Shown one piece after another: positions 1 through 8,684 of a stretch of DNA of 47,628 nt. How positions within the stretch are numbered: the stretch's first letter is position 1; the number at the start of each line of letters is the position of its first letter. Below the pieces are notes generated by a model. That model was not told the DNA's origin. It did no database searches and saw only the letters and a list, made by a program, of their open reading frames with translations. A program made the position numbers and the translations under genes. The DNA lies in the IMG/VR virus record IMGVR_UViG_3300033141_004399, positions 1-47,628 of that record; one strand, written 5' to 3'. Source of the DNA: a virus.

Positions 1-114
1 AGCCCTATTCCCCACATAAGCCTGACATTCTTTATTTCCATATTTTTCTCCTTTATTTTATCATTTTTCTGGCTTATCCTGCCTTCGTTCCTCTTCTTCA
101 ACATCCTCTACAAA
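1..114. repeat. Terminal direct repeat, copy A
   Basis: The first 114 bases are identical to 47515-47628. This is what a circular or terminally redundant genome looks like after assembly, so the two window ends are the same place on the molecule. It covers the end of the zinc-motif gene at 61-336 and the start region of the gene at 47211-47555. Whether 114 bp is a true packaged repeat or an assembler overlap cannot be told from the sequence. Confidence 0.95.
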
Positions 115-336
115 CCGTTTATCCGTAAAATAACTGATAACTTTATTTTTCTCGTTATCACTCAAAACTCTAGGAAATATTATTTCTATTTTATTGCCTT
201 CGATAGCATTAACAACAACTTTGTCATTAGGCAGTTTATTTTTAATATCAGCAATGATTTCATTTGCTCCAATCGGTCTGAAGACAAAAAACATTCTTTC
301 TTGCTCGTGTCCGCAGTAAGGACATATTTTTCTCAT
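61..336 (-). CDS. Small zinc-motif protein, unknown function
   Basis: This 91-residue protein begins MRKICPYCGHEQ, with one CxxC pair (Cys5, Cys8) typical of a single zinc knuckle half-site. The rest is a small alpha/beta domain with a Lys/Glu-rich tail. The start at 336 is chosen because a strong GGGAGG lies 8 bases upstream and the ATG overlaps the stop of the hub gene as TAATG, which implies translational coupling. It follows the tail hub gene and precedes the glycoside-hydrolase-like gene across the closing point. I do not recognise the family. Confidence 0.75.
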   Translation of the reverse strand: MRKICPYCGHEQERMFFVFRPIGANEIIADIKNKLPNDKVVVNAIEGNKIEIIFPRVLSDNEKNKVISYFTDKRFVEDVEEEERRQDKPEK

Positions 337-2810
337 TATGGCACCTCCCAAAAGATTAGCCCTAATCTTCTCTCTCTAACTTCCTGTGCTACACCGCCCT
401 GAGTAGTTTTCCACTGTATTTTTACAGTATGAGAGCCTGCCGACAAACTCTGAACGTGCATATTGGTAGAAACTATTTTCTTGCCACTTTCCTGCCCTGA
501 GACATAACCCACAAGACTGCCATCAACATTAAATTGATAGACAATGTCGTTTGATGCAGTAGTGCTTCCCCAAATCACAGCAAACATATAGCAAATACAT
601 TTAGGAAAGGTGTGAGTTATTGTCATATTAGTCATATCCACAAAAGAAGAAGAGCTAGTGGTAATTGAGTTGTCAGCCGATACATATTTATAATCTGATG
701 CACCCATTACATCCCCTAGATTGACTGTTACATTCCCATTAGAATCTTTAATTGTTATTCCATAATTGCCACTCGATACTTCTCCTACTAAGACTCTATC
801 GTGCGTTCCATCGTTAACAACCATTCCATCCAGTCCAGCCCCAATAGCCTCCAAGCCTAACTTTATCTTTCCACTTCCATAATTAAGATTAATTCTGCCA
901 GCACTTATATCAGTAGATTTTACCTTTCCATAAGTAGTCCCGTCATCAATATCGTCTAAATCACCAACAGCCTCACTTAGCTTAATATGTCCAGCATCTA
1001 TGTCAGTAGATTTAACCCTGCCGTATGTTGAGCCATCTGGTATATTGTCTAGGTCTCCTGAGCCTATCTCATTAAGAACCAGCTTGCCGTCATTATCGAT
1101 TCCGACCACTGAGATATGACCAGTCAGAACCGACTTTGAGCTCAAATGCTTCGTCTGTATAGCGTCCTTTCCTATGTATGTCCCCTCAATTTTGGAGAGC
1201 TGAAAGCCCTTGGAGAGCGACAGGTTCTTGGCTCGCCTGATGTCCGTGTTCTCGGCTTCCCTGATTCGCCTCTCCATATCCTTCATTTCGTCCGTGAGAG
1301 ACTTTTTCTCATCCCCCAGCTCAAGCTCCAGGTCGAGCCCGCTGGCAGACAAAGTATACCTGCAAGCCTTGATCTGGTATGTGTCTATCTCCGTCCCATC
1401 TTCGTCAAATATCTTAGCCTTCCCTTTCGGCTCTATAGGAGCAAGCGTCGGCTGTTTCAGGATGAACCTATCTACGCCCTTGAAAATTGCTGTTGCCCGC
1501 TTTTTTACGTTCTCGTTCTCAGCCAGTATTCCGTCCGCCCACCGCTGAGCGTCCGAGAGGTCTAGCTGGTATATCTTTATCTCCCCGACTTTCCACATCT
1601 CGCTGGACGACTGGGTCAAGGAAATCTTGACGTATCTTCCCGCCGTAGGTCTGAAGGTCAGCTCGGGCTTCCACCCGATGTCGCTGTCTGAAGAGAGAAC
1701 CGTTGTATAGCTTGCATCGTCCGAGCTTATCTCTATTTTGATGGATTTGGCGTTGTATTCCTTAGCGTCGTCGTGTATGGAGTCTATCACCACTTTCGCT
1801 ATGTTCTGCTTCACCGAGCCTAAATCAATTTTGATATAGTGCCCGCTCGCCTGGTTAGTGTCGCTAGTCCAGAGGGTCGAGTAGTCCCCGTCCGTGAGAT
1901 TTGCCGCACCCGTCCCCGCAGGATTGGTGGAAGGGGTAATACCGCTGGCAAGGTTCGTCGAGGAGAAAGGGTTGACAAATTCTGGTATGCTATATCTTTT
2001 CTCATATAGCCCCGAGTAGTCCCCTGCCTCGCTAGTTATCTCAAGCTCGTAGCCGTCGCTGAAAAGCTCAGGATACTCGGCTATAACCTTCTTCACCAGG
2101 TCTGAAGTGTCTTCCTCTGGCTCGAACTCGGTCAGGTGCTTCCCTATATACCAGTAGTGCTGAACTGAGGTGTCTATCGCCTGAAAGTAGAATTTCCTCT
2201 CAGCGTTCACTCCGTATTTGTAGTCCACCGCCAGCTCGCTGAGCCTGTCGAATACCCACTTGGCATACTCGTTATTCACATCAAAAGTGGACACACGGGT
2301 ATAGCCCACTGTCTCTATGAGACTGGTATCCTTGAGAATGCTGGTGTTGGGTGTGATATATGTGTCCAGAAGGCTAGTCACGTCCGTCGCTATGTCGTTG
2401 CCAGGTGAGATTTCTGTGTCTATCAGCTTCTTCTCCAGCTCGTAGAAATACCCGTATCCCTCGTATGTCTGGGGCTTGCCTGTCCCCTTTATCGGCTTCT
2501 TGGTTATTTTGCCTGTATAGTATAGCCTGTCAAAGGTGAAAAGATATATCTCCACCCTATAGTCATAGTCTATCGTCGCCTGCGTGTATGGTTCGGCAAG
2601 CGTGAAAAAGAAAGAGCCACACCCCCCCTGCTGAAGGAGTTCAAACTCGCACTCCACGAGGGTAGTATTCTTGGTGCTGTTGGTTATCTCAGCCACCTTG
2701 TTTCCGCTGGTATCGTATATTTTCAGTGCATAGTAGCGCTCCCTGTCCTGTCCCAGGACTGCCTGTCCCAGCTTGCCTGTTCCGAGTTTTAGTGCTGACA
2801 GCTCTGCCAT
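336..2810 (-). CDS. Tail hub / receptor-binding protein with F5/8 type C domain
   Basis: This 824-residue structural protein lies at the end of the tail module, after the distal tail protein and fibre. Residues 1-260 look like the tail-associated hub fold of siphoviruses (beta-rich, with YYTGKI- and YEGYG-like strands). Residues about 286-416 form an F5/8 type C (discoidin) carbohydrate-binding domain, with the family pattern NLTDGDYSTLW, IDLGS and GRYVKISL. A second hub segment follows, then a near-repeat at about 585-643 (GDLDNIPDGSTYG / GDLDDIDDGTTYG, each followed by KSTDI.AG), which is typical of a fibre shaft. The C-terminus is a beta-rich head. By family knowledge it would sit at the tail tip and bind host surface sugars. 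The domain calls are good; exact function is inferred. Confidence 0.8.
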   Translation of the reverse strand: MAELSALKLGTGKLGQAVLGQDRERYYALKIYDTSGNKVAEITNSTKNTTLVECEFELLQQGGCGSFFFTLAEPYTQATIDYDYRVEIYLFTFDRLYYTGKITKKPIKGTGKPQTYEGYGYFYELEKKLIDTEISPGNDIATDVTSLLDTYITPNTSILKDTSLIETVGYTRVSTFDVNNEYAKWVFDRLSELAVDYKYGVNAERKFYFQAIDTSVQHYWYIGKHLTEFEPEEDTSDLVKKVIAEYPELFSDGYELEITSEAGDYSGLYEKRYSIPEFVNPFSSTNLASGITPSTNPAGTGAANLTDGDYSTLWTSDTNQASGHYIKIDLGSVKQNIAKVVIDSIHDDAKEYNAKSIKIEISSDDASYTTVLSSDSDIGWKPELTFRPTAGRYVKISLTQSSSEMWKVGEIKIYQLDLSDAQRWADGILAENENVKKRATAIFKGVDRFILKQPTLAPIEPKGKAKIFDEDGTEIDTYQIKACRYTLSASGLDLELELGDEKKSLTDEMKDMERRIREAENTDIRRAKNLSLSKGFQLSKIEGTYIGKDAIQTKHLSSKSVLTGHISVVGIDNDGKLVLNEIGSGDLDNIPDGSTYGRVKSTDIDAGHIKLSEAVGDLDDIDDGTTYGKVKSTDISAGRINLNYGSGKIKLGLEAIGAGLDGMVVNDGTHDRVLVGEVSSGNYGITIKDSNGNVTVNLGDVMGASDYKYVSADNSITTSSSSFVDMTNMTITHTFPKCICYMFAVIWGSTTASNDIVYQFNVDGSLVGYVSGQESGKKIVSTNMHVQSLSAGSHTVKIQWKTTQGGVAQEVRERRLGLIFWEVP

Positions 2811-2813
2811 CTT

Positions 2814-2918
2814 TTACGCTCCTATCGCCAAAAGCTCTTCTTTCTTGATTCCCAGTCTCTCGAAAGCTCTCTCATACATCCTGCATTTCTCGTTCAGCTG
2901 TCTCAACGCTCCCACCAT
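2814..2918 (-). CDS. Possible 34-residue protein
   Basis: A short frame (MVGALRQLNEKCRMYERAFERLG...) fills the gap between the fibre gene and the hub gene and ends 4 bases before the hub start. It would be a charged alpha helix. No clear ribosome site precedes the ATG, so translation is uncertain. Its codon use resembles its neighbours. No family recognised. Confidence 0.4.
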   Translation of the reverse strand: MVGALRQLNEKCRMYERAFERLGIKKEELLAIGA

Positions 2919-2945
2919 ATTGTATTGGATTATTTAGCTTTTCCT

Positions 2946-4022
2946 TTAAGCATCGGTGATATAGAATATTTCAACATATATCAGCCCCGTATCAACTAAA
3001 ACTGTCATATCTTCATTAGCTCCAGTATTACTGTTTCTCAGACGAACCACAAGATCGTTTGATTCTGTTCGCACATTGCCGATTAAATCAGTAGTGCTAT
3101 AATTACCGTATATTGTTCCTAAAGAGTAAATAGCGTTTCCAGAAAGTCCAGAAGCTTCAATTTTTAAAGTCTGTCCATCGGAACTAAGAGTAAAATGTCC
3201 TGTCGTTGCACCTTTGGCAATATTATCGGTCTCCGCTATGGCATCCCCATTCCAACGGGAATACAATTGACACTTCAGAGTGCTAGCATTAGTTCCGTTA
3301 TCTATTCTTAGATATGAGGCTCTCAGTATCCTTCCCCCTGTGCCATCTCCACCGATGACACCTGCTCCCCCTGCCTTTATTGTTCCAGAGGCAGTAATAT
3401 TGCCATTAACATCTAGAGCCTCACTGGGAGCTTTCCCAATACCGACATTGCCTGCACTATCTATCCTAACTCTTTCATCAAATCCACCAGAACCTCTTGT
3501 CCAAAAGACCAACTCACCATAATCATCTGTATGACTTGTTATTTGTGCACCTATTCCGCATACCGCATCAGCACTTGCTCCATCGCTAAAACTTAACCTT
3601 ACATAATTATTATCAGTTGAATCCGTGTTAACTAGCTGTAATTGACCAAACTGTCCGCCAAATGTAGTTAGATTACTACTACCTTCAATTACTACTACTT
3701 CTCTATCAGTGCTCACCACATGTAGCATCTCACTTGGACTATTTGTTCCTATCCCTACCTTCCCATCGCTCCCCTGCACGAAGAGCGCATTGGGCTGACC
3801 CACTCCTTCTATTCTGAAATCCTTGTCTGCACCTGACTCGTTGATGGTAACCTGCCCGTCGAACGAGTAGTTCCCGCTCCCGTCGTTTATCCAGTTCTCT
3901 ATCTCATATATGGCATCCTCGATATAGTCCATCCAGTCCGCCTGAACGATGTCGCCAGTCTGCCTGTCCGTCTGGAAGACCGTGTCTATTGATGAAGGAA
4001 AGCTCGATTGTGTTTTAGCCAT
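2946..4022 (-). CDS. Tail fibre / adhesin-like protein
   Basis: This 358-residue protein carries the repeated shaft phrases of phage tail fibres: KVGIGTNSPSEMLHV, NVGIGKAPSEALDVNG and ITASGTIKAGG. This is the region that precedes chaperone-type C-termini in many fibres, but no S74 peptidase motif is visible. The N-terminus (to about residue 60) is polar and probably attaches to the tail, and the C-terminal 140 residues are a beta-rich head. It lies between the distal tail protein and the hub, as expected for a host-recognition fibre. Confidence 0.75.
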   Translation of the reverse strand: MAKTQSSFPSSIDTVFQTDRQTGDIVQADWMDYIEDAIYEIENWINDGSGNYSFDGQVTINESGADKDFRIEGVGQPNALFVQGSDGKVGIGTNSPSEMLHVVSTDREVVVIEGSSNLTTFGGQFGQLQLVNTDSTDNNYVRLSFSDGASADAVCGIGAQITSHTDDYGELVFWTRGSGGFDERVRIDSAGNVGIGKAPSEALDVNGNITASGTIKAGGAGVIGGDGTGGRILRASYLRIDNGTNASTLKCQLYSRWNGDAIAETDNIAKGATTGHFTLSSDGQTLKIEASGLSGNAIYSLGTIYGNYSTTDLIGNVRTESNDLVVRLRNSNTGANEDMTVLVDTGLIYVEIFYITDA

Positions 4023-4049
4023 CTAAATCACTCCTAAAACGGTATTTTA

Positions 4050-4835
4050 TCATAGCCATCTTTTCCTGAAGACGAAGTCGCACTGACAAGTCCCCACCGT
4101 GCCCGTCAGAGTCAGCGTGATGGAGTTATCCCCGCTTGCCAGCTTCAGGAACGAACCCGTAAAATTGCTTATGGTGGACGTGCCGTTCTTCTTGACCGTG
4201 CCTTCCTCGCAGTCCACTTCTATCTCGTCGCCATCGCCTATTGCCGTGCTTACCTCGAAATACTTGTTTCCGTCCTGAGCATTGGCTACCTTGAGTTTAG
4301 TGAGGGATGTGGACGCTCCGCCTGTGAAGGTGATGACAGGGTAGACCTCTATGTCTCCGCCGTTGGTAACCGTGTATGTGTGAGGGGAAGAGGTTATGCC
4401 TGTTTCACTGTCGGTCGTCTCGTCCTTGTAATACCTGAATGGGTCGCTACATTGGAAATCAATCCAGACCTCGACTGCCTCAGTCATCCCCAGGAATGTA
4501 GGCTCGAAGCTCAGGCACTCCACGTAGTAGAATTCGTCCGTGTATTGCGAACCAGGATAGAGACGCAAGTCCTGCGTGTAACACTGTTTTTTCATCTCTT
4601 TTAGGTTAGCAAGCAGAGTAGCCCCGTAGGTGGTGTTTATGGTAGTAGCGTTGAAAATTCCGTGAACGGTGATGATGCGGGGCTTGACCATTTCATCACC
4701 TATGAGCACAGCACCATTCTGGTATGCCCGCATTTCCGTGTCCAGCCTCTTTTCCCAGCTCTCCTCAACGAGCTCACATCCAGAGGGAAACTCGTAAACT
4801 ACCGTGTTGCTTGAGCTTTTTAGTTGCATAGCCAT
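4050..4835 (-). CDS. Distal tail protein (Dit-like)
   Basis: This 261-residue protein lies directly downstream of the tape measure gene, the normal siphovirus position for Dit. The N-terminal half has the family pattern of a short beta start, KPRIITVHG, and a segment ending FDFQCSDP-like (here WIDFQCSDPFRYY). The C-terminal half is a galectin-like beta sandwich (VYPVITFTGGAS). Dit forms the ring joining tail tube and tip. It ends TGA; the tape measure gene stops 2 bases upstream of its start. Confidence 0.8.
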   Translation of the reverse strand: MAMQLKSSSNTVVYEFPSGCELVEESWEKRLDTEMRAYQNGAVLIGDEMVKPRIITVHGIFNATTINTTYGATLLANLKEMKKQCYTQDLRLYPGSQYTDEFYYVECLSFEPTFLGMTEAVEVWIDFQCSDPFRYYKDETTDSETGITSSPHTYTVTNGGDIEVYPVITFTGGASTSLTKLKVANAQDGNKYFEVSTAIGDGDEIEVDCEEGTVKKNGTSTISNFTGSFLKLASGDNSITLTLTGTVGTCQCDFVFRKRWL

Positions 4836-4836
4836 T

Positions 4837-7800
4837 TTACGGTCGCCTCAGCCTTTCGTCTATCTCCTTTCTTATTGCGCCTCTCACCACGTCGACCAGC
4901 TCCTCCTCGTCGGCTCTGGTGTTCACGTTCTGTATGTTCATCCTTACGGGGATGTGTATGTCGCCGAACCCAAGCCTTGCAGGGTTGTTCTGGCTTGCAG
5001 GTATGACCCGCTCTCCTTTGTGGAGTATGGCTGGCATTGTCTCGGGCACATAGGGTATCCCTGTCTGGAATTTGGGGAGATTGAGCTCTCCCATAGCGAA
5101 TCTGACTGGTATGGTTAATTTTGGCAACTTAGGAATGTGAAGCCGACCGAAAATATCAAAATAAATTCTTCTCGGAATCCGATTAATCTGGCTCGCAAAA
5201 CTCTGTATATTTGCCGTGGCAACCTTCATCTTGGCATTGGCTCCCGTAATCCAGTCCCAGAATTTCTTCCACAGGCTGTTCGCTCCGAATAGCCAGTCGA
5301 ATATGCTATCGATGGCACTCCCTATCCAATCCACAAATTTCTTGAAGAGGCTATTTGCCCCAAACAGCCAGTCCATTATATCCGCAAATACGTCCGCAAC
5401 CGTTTCCCCTAAGCTACCTATTGCTCCAGCGACATCCCCCACTATATCTACAAAAGTCTCGAACCCGGGGATTGCTATATTCTCGACAGCCCAGGCAATT
5501 GCCGCAACAGCAGGAATAACCGTCCCCAACCCTACGACGATATCCTTAATCATCATAGGAATTTTAATAAGATTTTTGCCAAAACTGCCTATTACATCTA
5601 TGAGCATTGTGCCAATATTGATAATCTTTTTCTCCAAGAAATCCCACACTGCGTCAGCGACCAACTCTGACAATTTGTTGACGGCTGTTTTCCTGAGAGA
5701 CTCCCACATCTCGGTCCAGAAGGTCTCCCAGGTCTTTGTGCCCTCTATCCATCCAGCTATGATTCCTGACCATTCAGACTTGACACTGCTTTCAAAGTCA
5801 TCCAAAAAATCCATAAATCTATCCTTGAAGTTTTTCATCCATTTTCCCCAGTTAGAATCCAGCCCATCCCTAAGGGCGTCTGCCATATCTTTCCCTACTT
5901 GCTCGACCTCTCCCCCCTTGTCTTCTATTCCTTCCAGCCAGGCTTCTATGATTGATTTTCCTCCCCGTTCGGGGTGAGCCAACGGCCCCTCTTTTGGTAA
6001 AGAATGCCCGATGAAATCAGCCAGCTTTCCAGCAATCCATCCCCCCGCCTTTTTGACTTTATCTACCGCTCCCTTTATGCCATCCACCCATTTCATTATG
6101 ATTTCCTGTCCTGCTTTGAAGACCTTACCCGGAAGAGATTTAAGATAATCTATAATAGCTTTTCCATATTTTGCCACTTCATTTTCTATCTGTGTCTGCC
6201 AGCCAGTTATTCCTTTGAGAAATCCTTTTGCCTTGCCAAAAGCCTCGTTGCCGAATTTTCTAAACTTTTCCCCGATATTAAGGAACGGCTTTTTTATGGC
6301 TTCCACGATTCCTCCCACTTTATCCTGTATGCCGCCCCAGTTTTCCGTCCAGGCTTTATAAACTAACCCTGCAGGGCCGAAGAAAAGTATCCAATTGTTC
6401 TTGAACCAGTCGATTATGCCCTTGAACAGCCTGATTACCTTGTCGGGGATGCCTTTCAGGAAGTCGATGACTGCCTTTGTTTTTTCCTGTATGCCGCCCC
6501 AGTTTTCCGTCCAGGCTTTATAAAGAAGCGCCACTCCAGCGGCTATTCCCATTATGATACCCATAGGGCCTAGGAGGGGAGCAAAAGCGGCAATCAGTCC
6601 AGGCAGAGCAGCCGCAATAGCGGAAAAAGTTGGAGCGAGCATCAAGAGAGGCCCGCCTGCAACCATAAGTGGCCCGAGCACTGCGGCAAACTTAGTTACA
6701 GCTTCAGTTATTTTGGGATGTTCTTTAGCCCATCCTGTTATTTTCTCTATTATTTCAGCTATTTGCTTGGCAAGCGGTAGTAAAATAGGGAGAAGTTCGT
6801 CCCCTATCTTCTGGGCTAGGACAATCATCTGCTGTTTGGTCTGCTCGAAGGCAAAACCAGTCTCATTTATTCCCTGTGCTTGTTCTCTGAAGGCCTCCTC
6901 GGTAAGCCCTGTAGAATTCCTCATCGCCTCCAGTTTTTCTATATAGGTATCTGCCTGCGTTCCTGTCAGAGCCAAAGCAAGAGTCTGTCCTTCTATCTGG
7001 GAGATGTATTTTTGGAGCGGTTGCCCTGATTTCACGGCAGCGTCAGAAATAATCTGAAGTGCTCCTGATAAACCTTCCTGTTGTATCATAGCCTGTCCGC
7101 TTTCATACCCCAGTGTCTGCATCAACTCCGCCATATCTGCCGTCGGAGATAGCAGGGACTGCAGTATCCCCCTCAGTTGCGTCGATACCTCTGATGCAGT
7201 TCCTGTCACGCCTGTCCCTGTGGCCATCACGGCAAAGAGCTCTTCCATACTCATTCCCAGCGTGGCAGCCAAAGGAGTAACTCTGCCAATGCTTCCTGCC
7301 AGTTCAGGGAATGTGGTCTGTCCCATCTTCACCGTCTGAAAAGCCAGGTCGCTAACCTTCCCCACCGTCTCAAGCGAGGTGTCTCCATAACCTTTGGTGA
7401 CTGCGGAAAGAAGGTTGATGGCATCAGTAGTGGAGGCAACTCCTGCCGTCGCTCCCTTTGCCGCTATCTCCAGAATTCCCATCGAGGCAGATGAATCTCC
7501 AAAGGCAGAGATAACCTGATATAAACCTTGTGTTAAGTCTGTGGTGCTTTTCCCCACCTCTGTTGCTAGCGTCTGTATACCGCTCTTCAACTCTTCTACC
7601 CGTGCGGTGTTTTTGGGAATCAGTGTGGCTACATTTGCCAGCTCTTTGTTGAATTCAATGGTCGATTTCGTCGCTAGTGCCAGTGCGCCTGTGATAGCTC
7701 CCCCGGCAACAGTCATTCCCATTCCTATTTTCTTGAAGTCAATCGAGCTCAGCTTTTTTTGTATCCCATCCACTGAAGTCTTGACTTTTGCCTGAGCCAT

Positions 7801-7878
7801 CTGCAAATCCTTGTTAAACTCGGCAGTCTGCATTCGCAGTTGCACATACGCCTCAGCTAGCTTGCTTCCTACTGGCAT
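4837..7878 (-). CDS. Tail tape measure protein
   Basis: This 1013-residue protein is the longest in the window. Residues 1-370 carry the TP901-type core seen in tail tape measure proteins (AQAKVKTSVDGI, GGAITGALALATKS, QGLYQVISAFGDSS, STQLRGILQSLLSPT). A hydrophobic stretch follows at about 400-460, then two copies of YKAWTENWGGIQ and long amphipathic helices. The C-terminus has a run of WIGSAIDSIFDWLFG-like repeats. It would set tail length and be ejected with the DNA. Its place right after the G/GT chaperone genes is canonical. From family rules the length implies a tail of very roughly 150 nm. Confidence 0.95.
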   Translation of the reverse strand: MPVGSKLAEAYVQLRMQTAEFNKDLQMAQAKVKTSVDGIQKKLSSIDFKKIGMGMTVAGGAITGALALATKSTIEFNKELANVATLIPKNTARVEELKSGIQTLATEVGKSTTDLTQGLYQVISAFGDSSASMGILEIAAKGATAGVASTTDAINLLSAVTKGYGDTSLETVGKVSDLAFQTVKMGQTTFPELAGSIGRVTPLAATLGMSMEELFAVMATGTGVTGTASEVSTQLRGILQSLLSPTADMAELMQTLGYESGQAMIQQEGLSGALQIISDAAVKSGQPLQKYISQIEGQTLALALTGTQADTYIEKLEAMRNSTGLTEEAFREQAQGINETGFAFEQTKQQMIVLAQKIGDELLPILLPLAKQIAEIIEKITGWAKEHPKITEAVTKFAAVLGPLMVAGGPLLMLAPTFSAIAAALPGLIAAFAPLLGPMGIIMGIAAGVALLYKAWTENWGGIQEKTKAVIDFLKGIPDKVIRLFKGIIDWFKNNWILFFGPAGLVYKAWTENWGGIQDKVGGIVEAIKKPFLNIGEKFRKFGNEAFGKAKGFLKGITGWQTQIENEVAKYGKAIIDYLKSLPGKVFKAGQEIIMKWVDGIKGAVDKVKKAGGWIAGKLADFIGHSLPKEGPLAHPERGGKSIIEAWLEGIEDKGGEVEQVGKDMADALRDGLDSNWGKWMKNFKDRFMDFLDDFESSVKSEWSGIIAGWIEGTKTWETFWTEMWESLRKTAVNKLSELVADAVWDFLEKKIINIGTMLIDVIGSFGKNLIKIPMMIKDIVVGLGTVIPAVAAIAWAVENIAIPGFETFVDIVGDVAGAIGSLGETVADVFADIMDWLFGANSLFKKFVDWIGSAIDSIFDWLFGANSLWKKFWDWITGANAKMKVATANIQSFASQINRIPRRIYFDIFGRLHIPKLPKLTIPVRFAMGELNLPKFQTGIPYVPETMPAILHKGERVIPASQNNPARLGFGDIHIPVRMNIQNVNTRADEEELVDVVRGAIRKEIDERLRRP
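6323..6362. repeat. 40-bp direct repeat inside tape measure gene, copy 1
   Basis: These 40 bases recur exactly at 6485-6524, 162 bp away, encoding the repeated peptide around AWTENWGG. 162 is a multiple of three, so the reading frame is kept. This looks like internal duplication within a tape measure gene. Confidence 0.9.
6485..6524. repeat. 40-bp direct repeat inside tape measure gene, copy 2
   Basis: Second exact copy of the repeat at 6323-6362. The identity at third codon positions suggests a recent duplication or ongoing recombination. Confidence 0.9.
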
Positions 7879-7881
7879 AAT

Positions 7882-8570
7882 TTATCGTCTCCTCGGCATT
7901 GTCAGCCCTTTGTGCATCTTTACCCCTTTGGGCAATCTCAGCCCTCTCTTCCTGGCTTTCTCCTTCAGCTTATCCAGGAACGACTTGTGTCTGTGGGTTT
8001 TCTCCCCGCTCAGCTCTTTGGCTATCTCTCCCATCTCCTCCACATACGCCTGGTATTGGTAGAGAGTCAGACTGGGAATGTCAAGAGGGGATATATGGTA
8101 AAACTTGGTTATCCTGGGAAAGGCTTCCTTCCAGCTTACCTCATAGCCTTCCCCTTTCGGGCGTTTTTTGCCTTCTCCACAGCTCTACCTCCGAGCTGGG
8201 TGATGATGCCCGTCGCCTCATCGAAGTTATCCAGGGTTATGAGGTCTCCCATATCCTCCAGCTTCAGCTCTTTATGGTTCTTTCTTAGAGCGCACCAGAG
8301 AAGATAGCGAGTCCCTCTCATCGTCCCCATCGCATTTGTTACATCATCCATTGATATAGACTTCGAAACATTTTCTACTATTTTCTGGGCGACTATCTCA
8401 TCGGGCAGTCCTGCCTCTTTCAGCTCTTTTCTGATGTCCTCGCTTCTTATCTTTTTGACCTCAGCCTCAAACTCAGCCAGGTCGTTGATGGTCAGGGGCG
8501 ATACCTGGTATTCCTTGCCCTTTATGGTCACTTTTTTAGATATTCCAACCATATCCGCTAAATCTGACAT
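7882..8570 (-). CDS. Tail assembly chaperone GT, made by -1 frameshift
   Basis: The G frame (136 codons from 8570) can shift back one base at the heptamer A AAA AAC, whose bases are 8169-8163 on this strand. Translation then continues for 93 codons to a TAA at 7884-7882, giving about 229 residues. The shifted part reads RPKGEGYEVSWKEAF...ITKFYHISPLDIPSLTLY, is open throughout, looks like real protein, and ends 4 bases before the tape measure ATG. It has no start codon of its own near the shift. This is the lambda G/GT arrangement: G and GT bind the tape measure during tail assembly. The slippery site is seen; use of the shift is inferred. Confidence 0.85.
8136..8570 (-). CDS. Tail assembly chaperone G
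   Basis: This 144-residue protein lies between major tail protein and tape measure, the standard place for the G chaperone. The sequence fits the family, with a VTIKGKEYQVSPLTINDL start and a helical body. It has a good AGGAG site 8 bases before the ATG. In the zero frame it ends with KNARKGKAMR; just before that end lies the slippery heptamer that leads to the GT product. Confidence 0.85.
   Translation of the reverse strand: MSDLADMVGISKKVTIKGKEYQVSPLTINDLAEFEAEVKKIRSEDIRKELKEAGLPDEIVAQKIVENVSKSISMDDVTNAMGTMRGTRYLLWCALRKNHKELKLEDMGDLITLDNFDEATGIITQLGGRAVEKAKNARKGKAMR
8163..8169 (-). promoter_or_regulatory. Ribosomal frameshift site A AAA AAC
   Basis: On the minus strand the G gene reads GCA AAA AAC GCC. 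The bases A AAA AAC are an in-phase X XXY YYZ heptamer, one of the efficient -1 slippery sequences in bacteria. The -1 frame is open from here to 7882. A run of Gs and a GC-rich stretch follow, but I do not see an obvious strong pseudoknot. Confidence 0.85.
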
Positions 8571-8574
8571 CTGT

Positions 8575-8684
8575 TCACTCCTTGCCTGTATTTTCGTTCA
8601 CTTCTCCTTCAGGACTGTCGGGCTCGGAGAAGCATACTAGCCCAAGCCTGTAGCCCAGCCCTTTTTGATTGCCTAGCAGTCTGT
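8575..8684 (-). other. Open -1 frame between major tail protein and chaperone G
   Basis: The gap between the major tail protein stop and the G start is open in the frame -1 to the tail protein. It reads INRLLGNQKGLGYRLGLV then CFSEPDSPEGEVNENTGKE, and stops at 8577-8575 just before the G gene. It looks protein-like but has no ATG, GTG or TTG start back to the upstream stop. It may be a C-terminal extension of the tail protein by frameshifting (an AAAAA run lies 23 codons before the end of the open part in the tail gene), or remnant coding DNA. Confidence 0.35.

Noticed and set aside
1146-1565. Plus-strand frames within the tail hub gene
   Set aside because: They overlap a long, well-supported minus-strand gene and have no start signals or recognisable domains.
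5216-5977. A long plus-strand frame over the tape measure gene
   Set aside because: It is the mirror of a strongly biased helical gene; no ribosome site, and the minus-strand protein is well identified.
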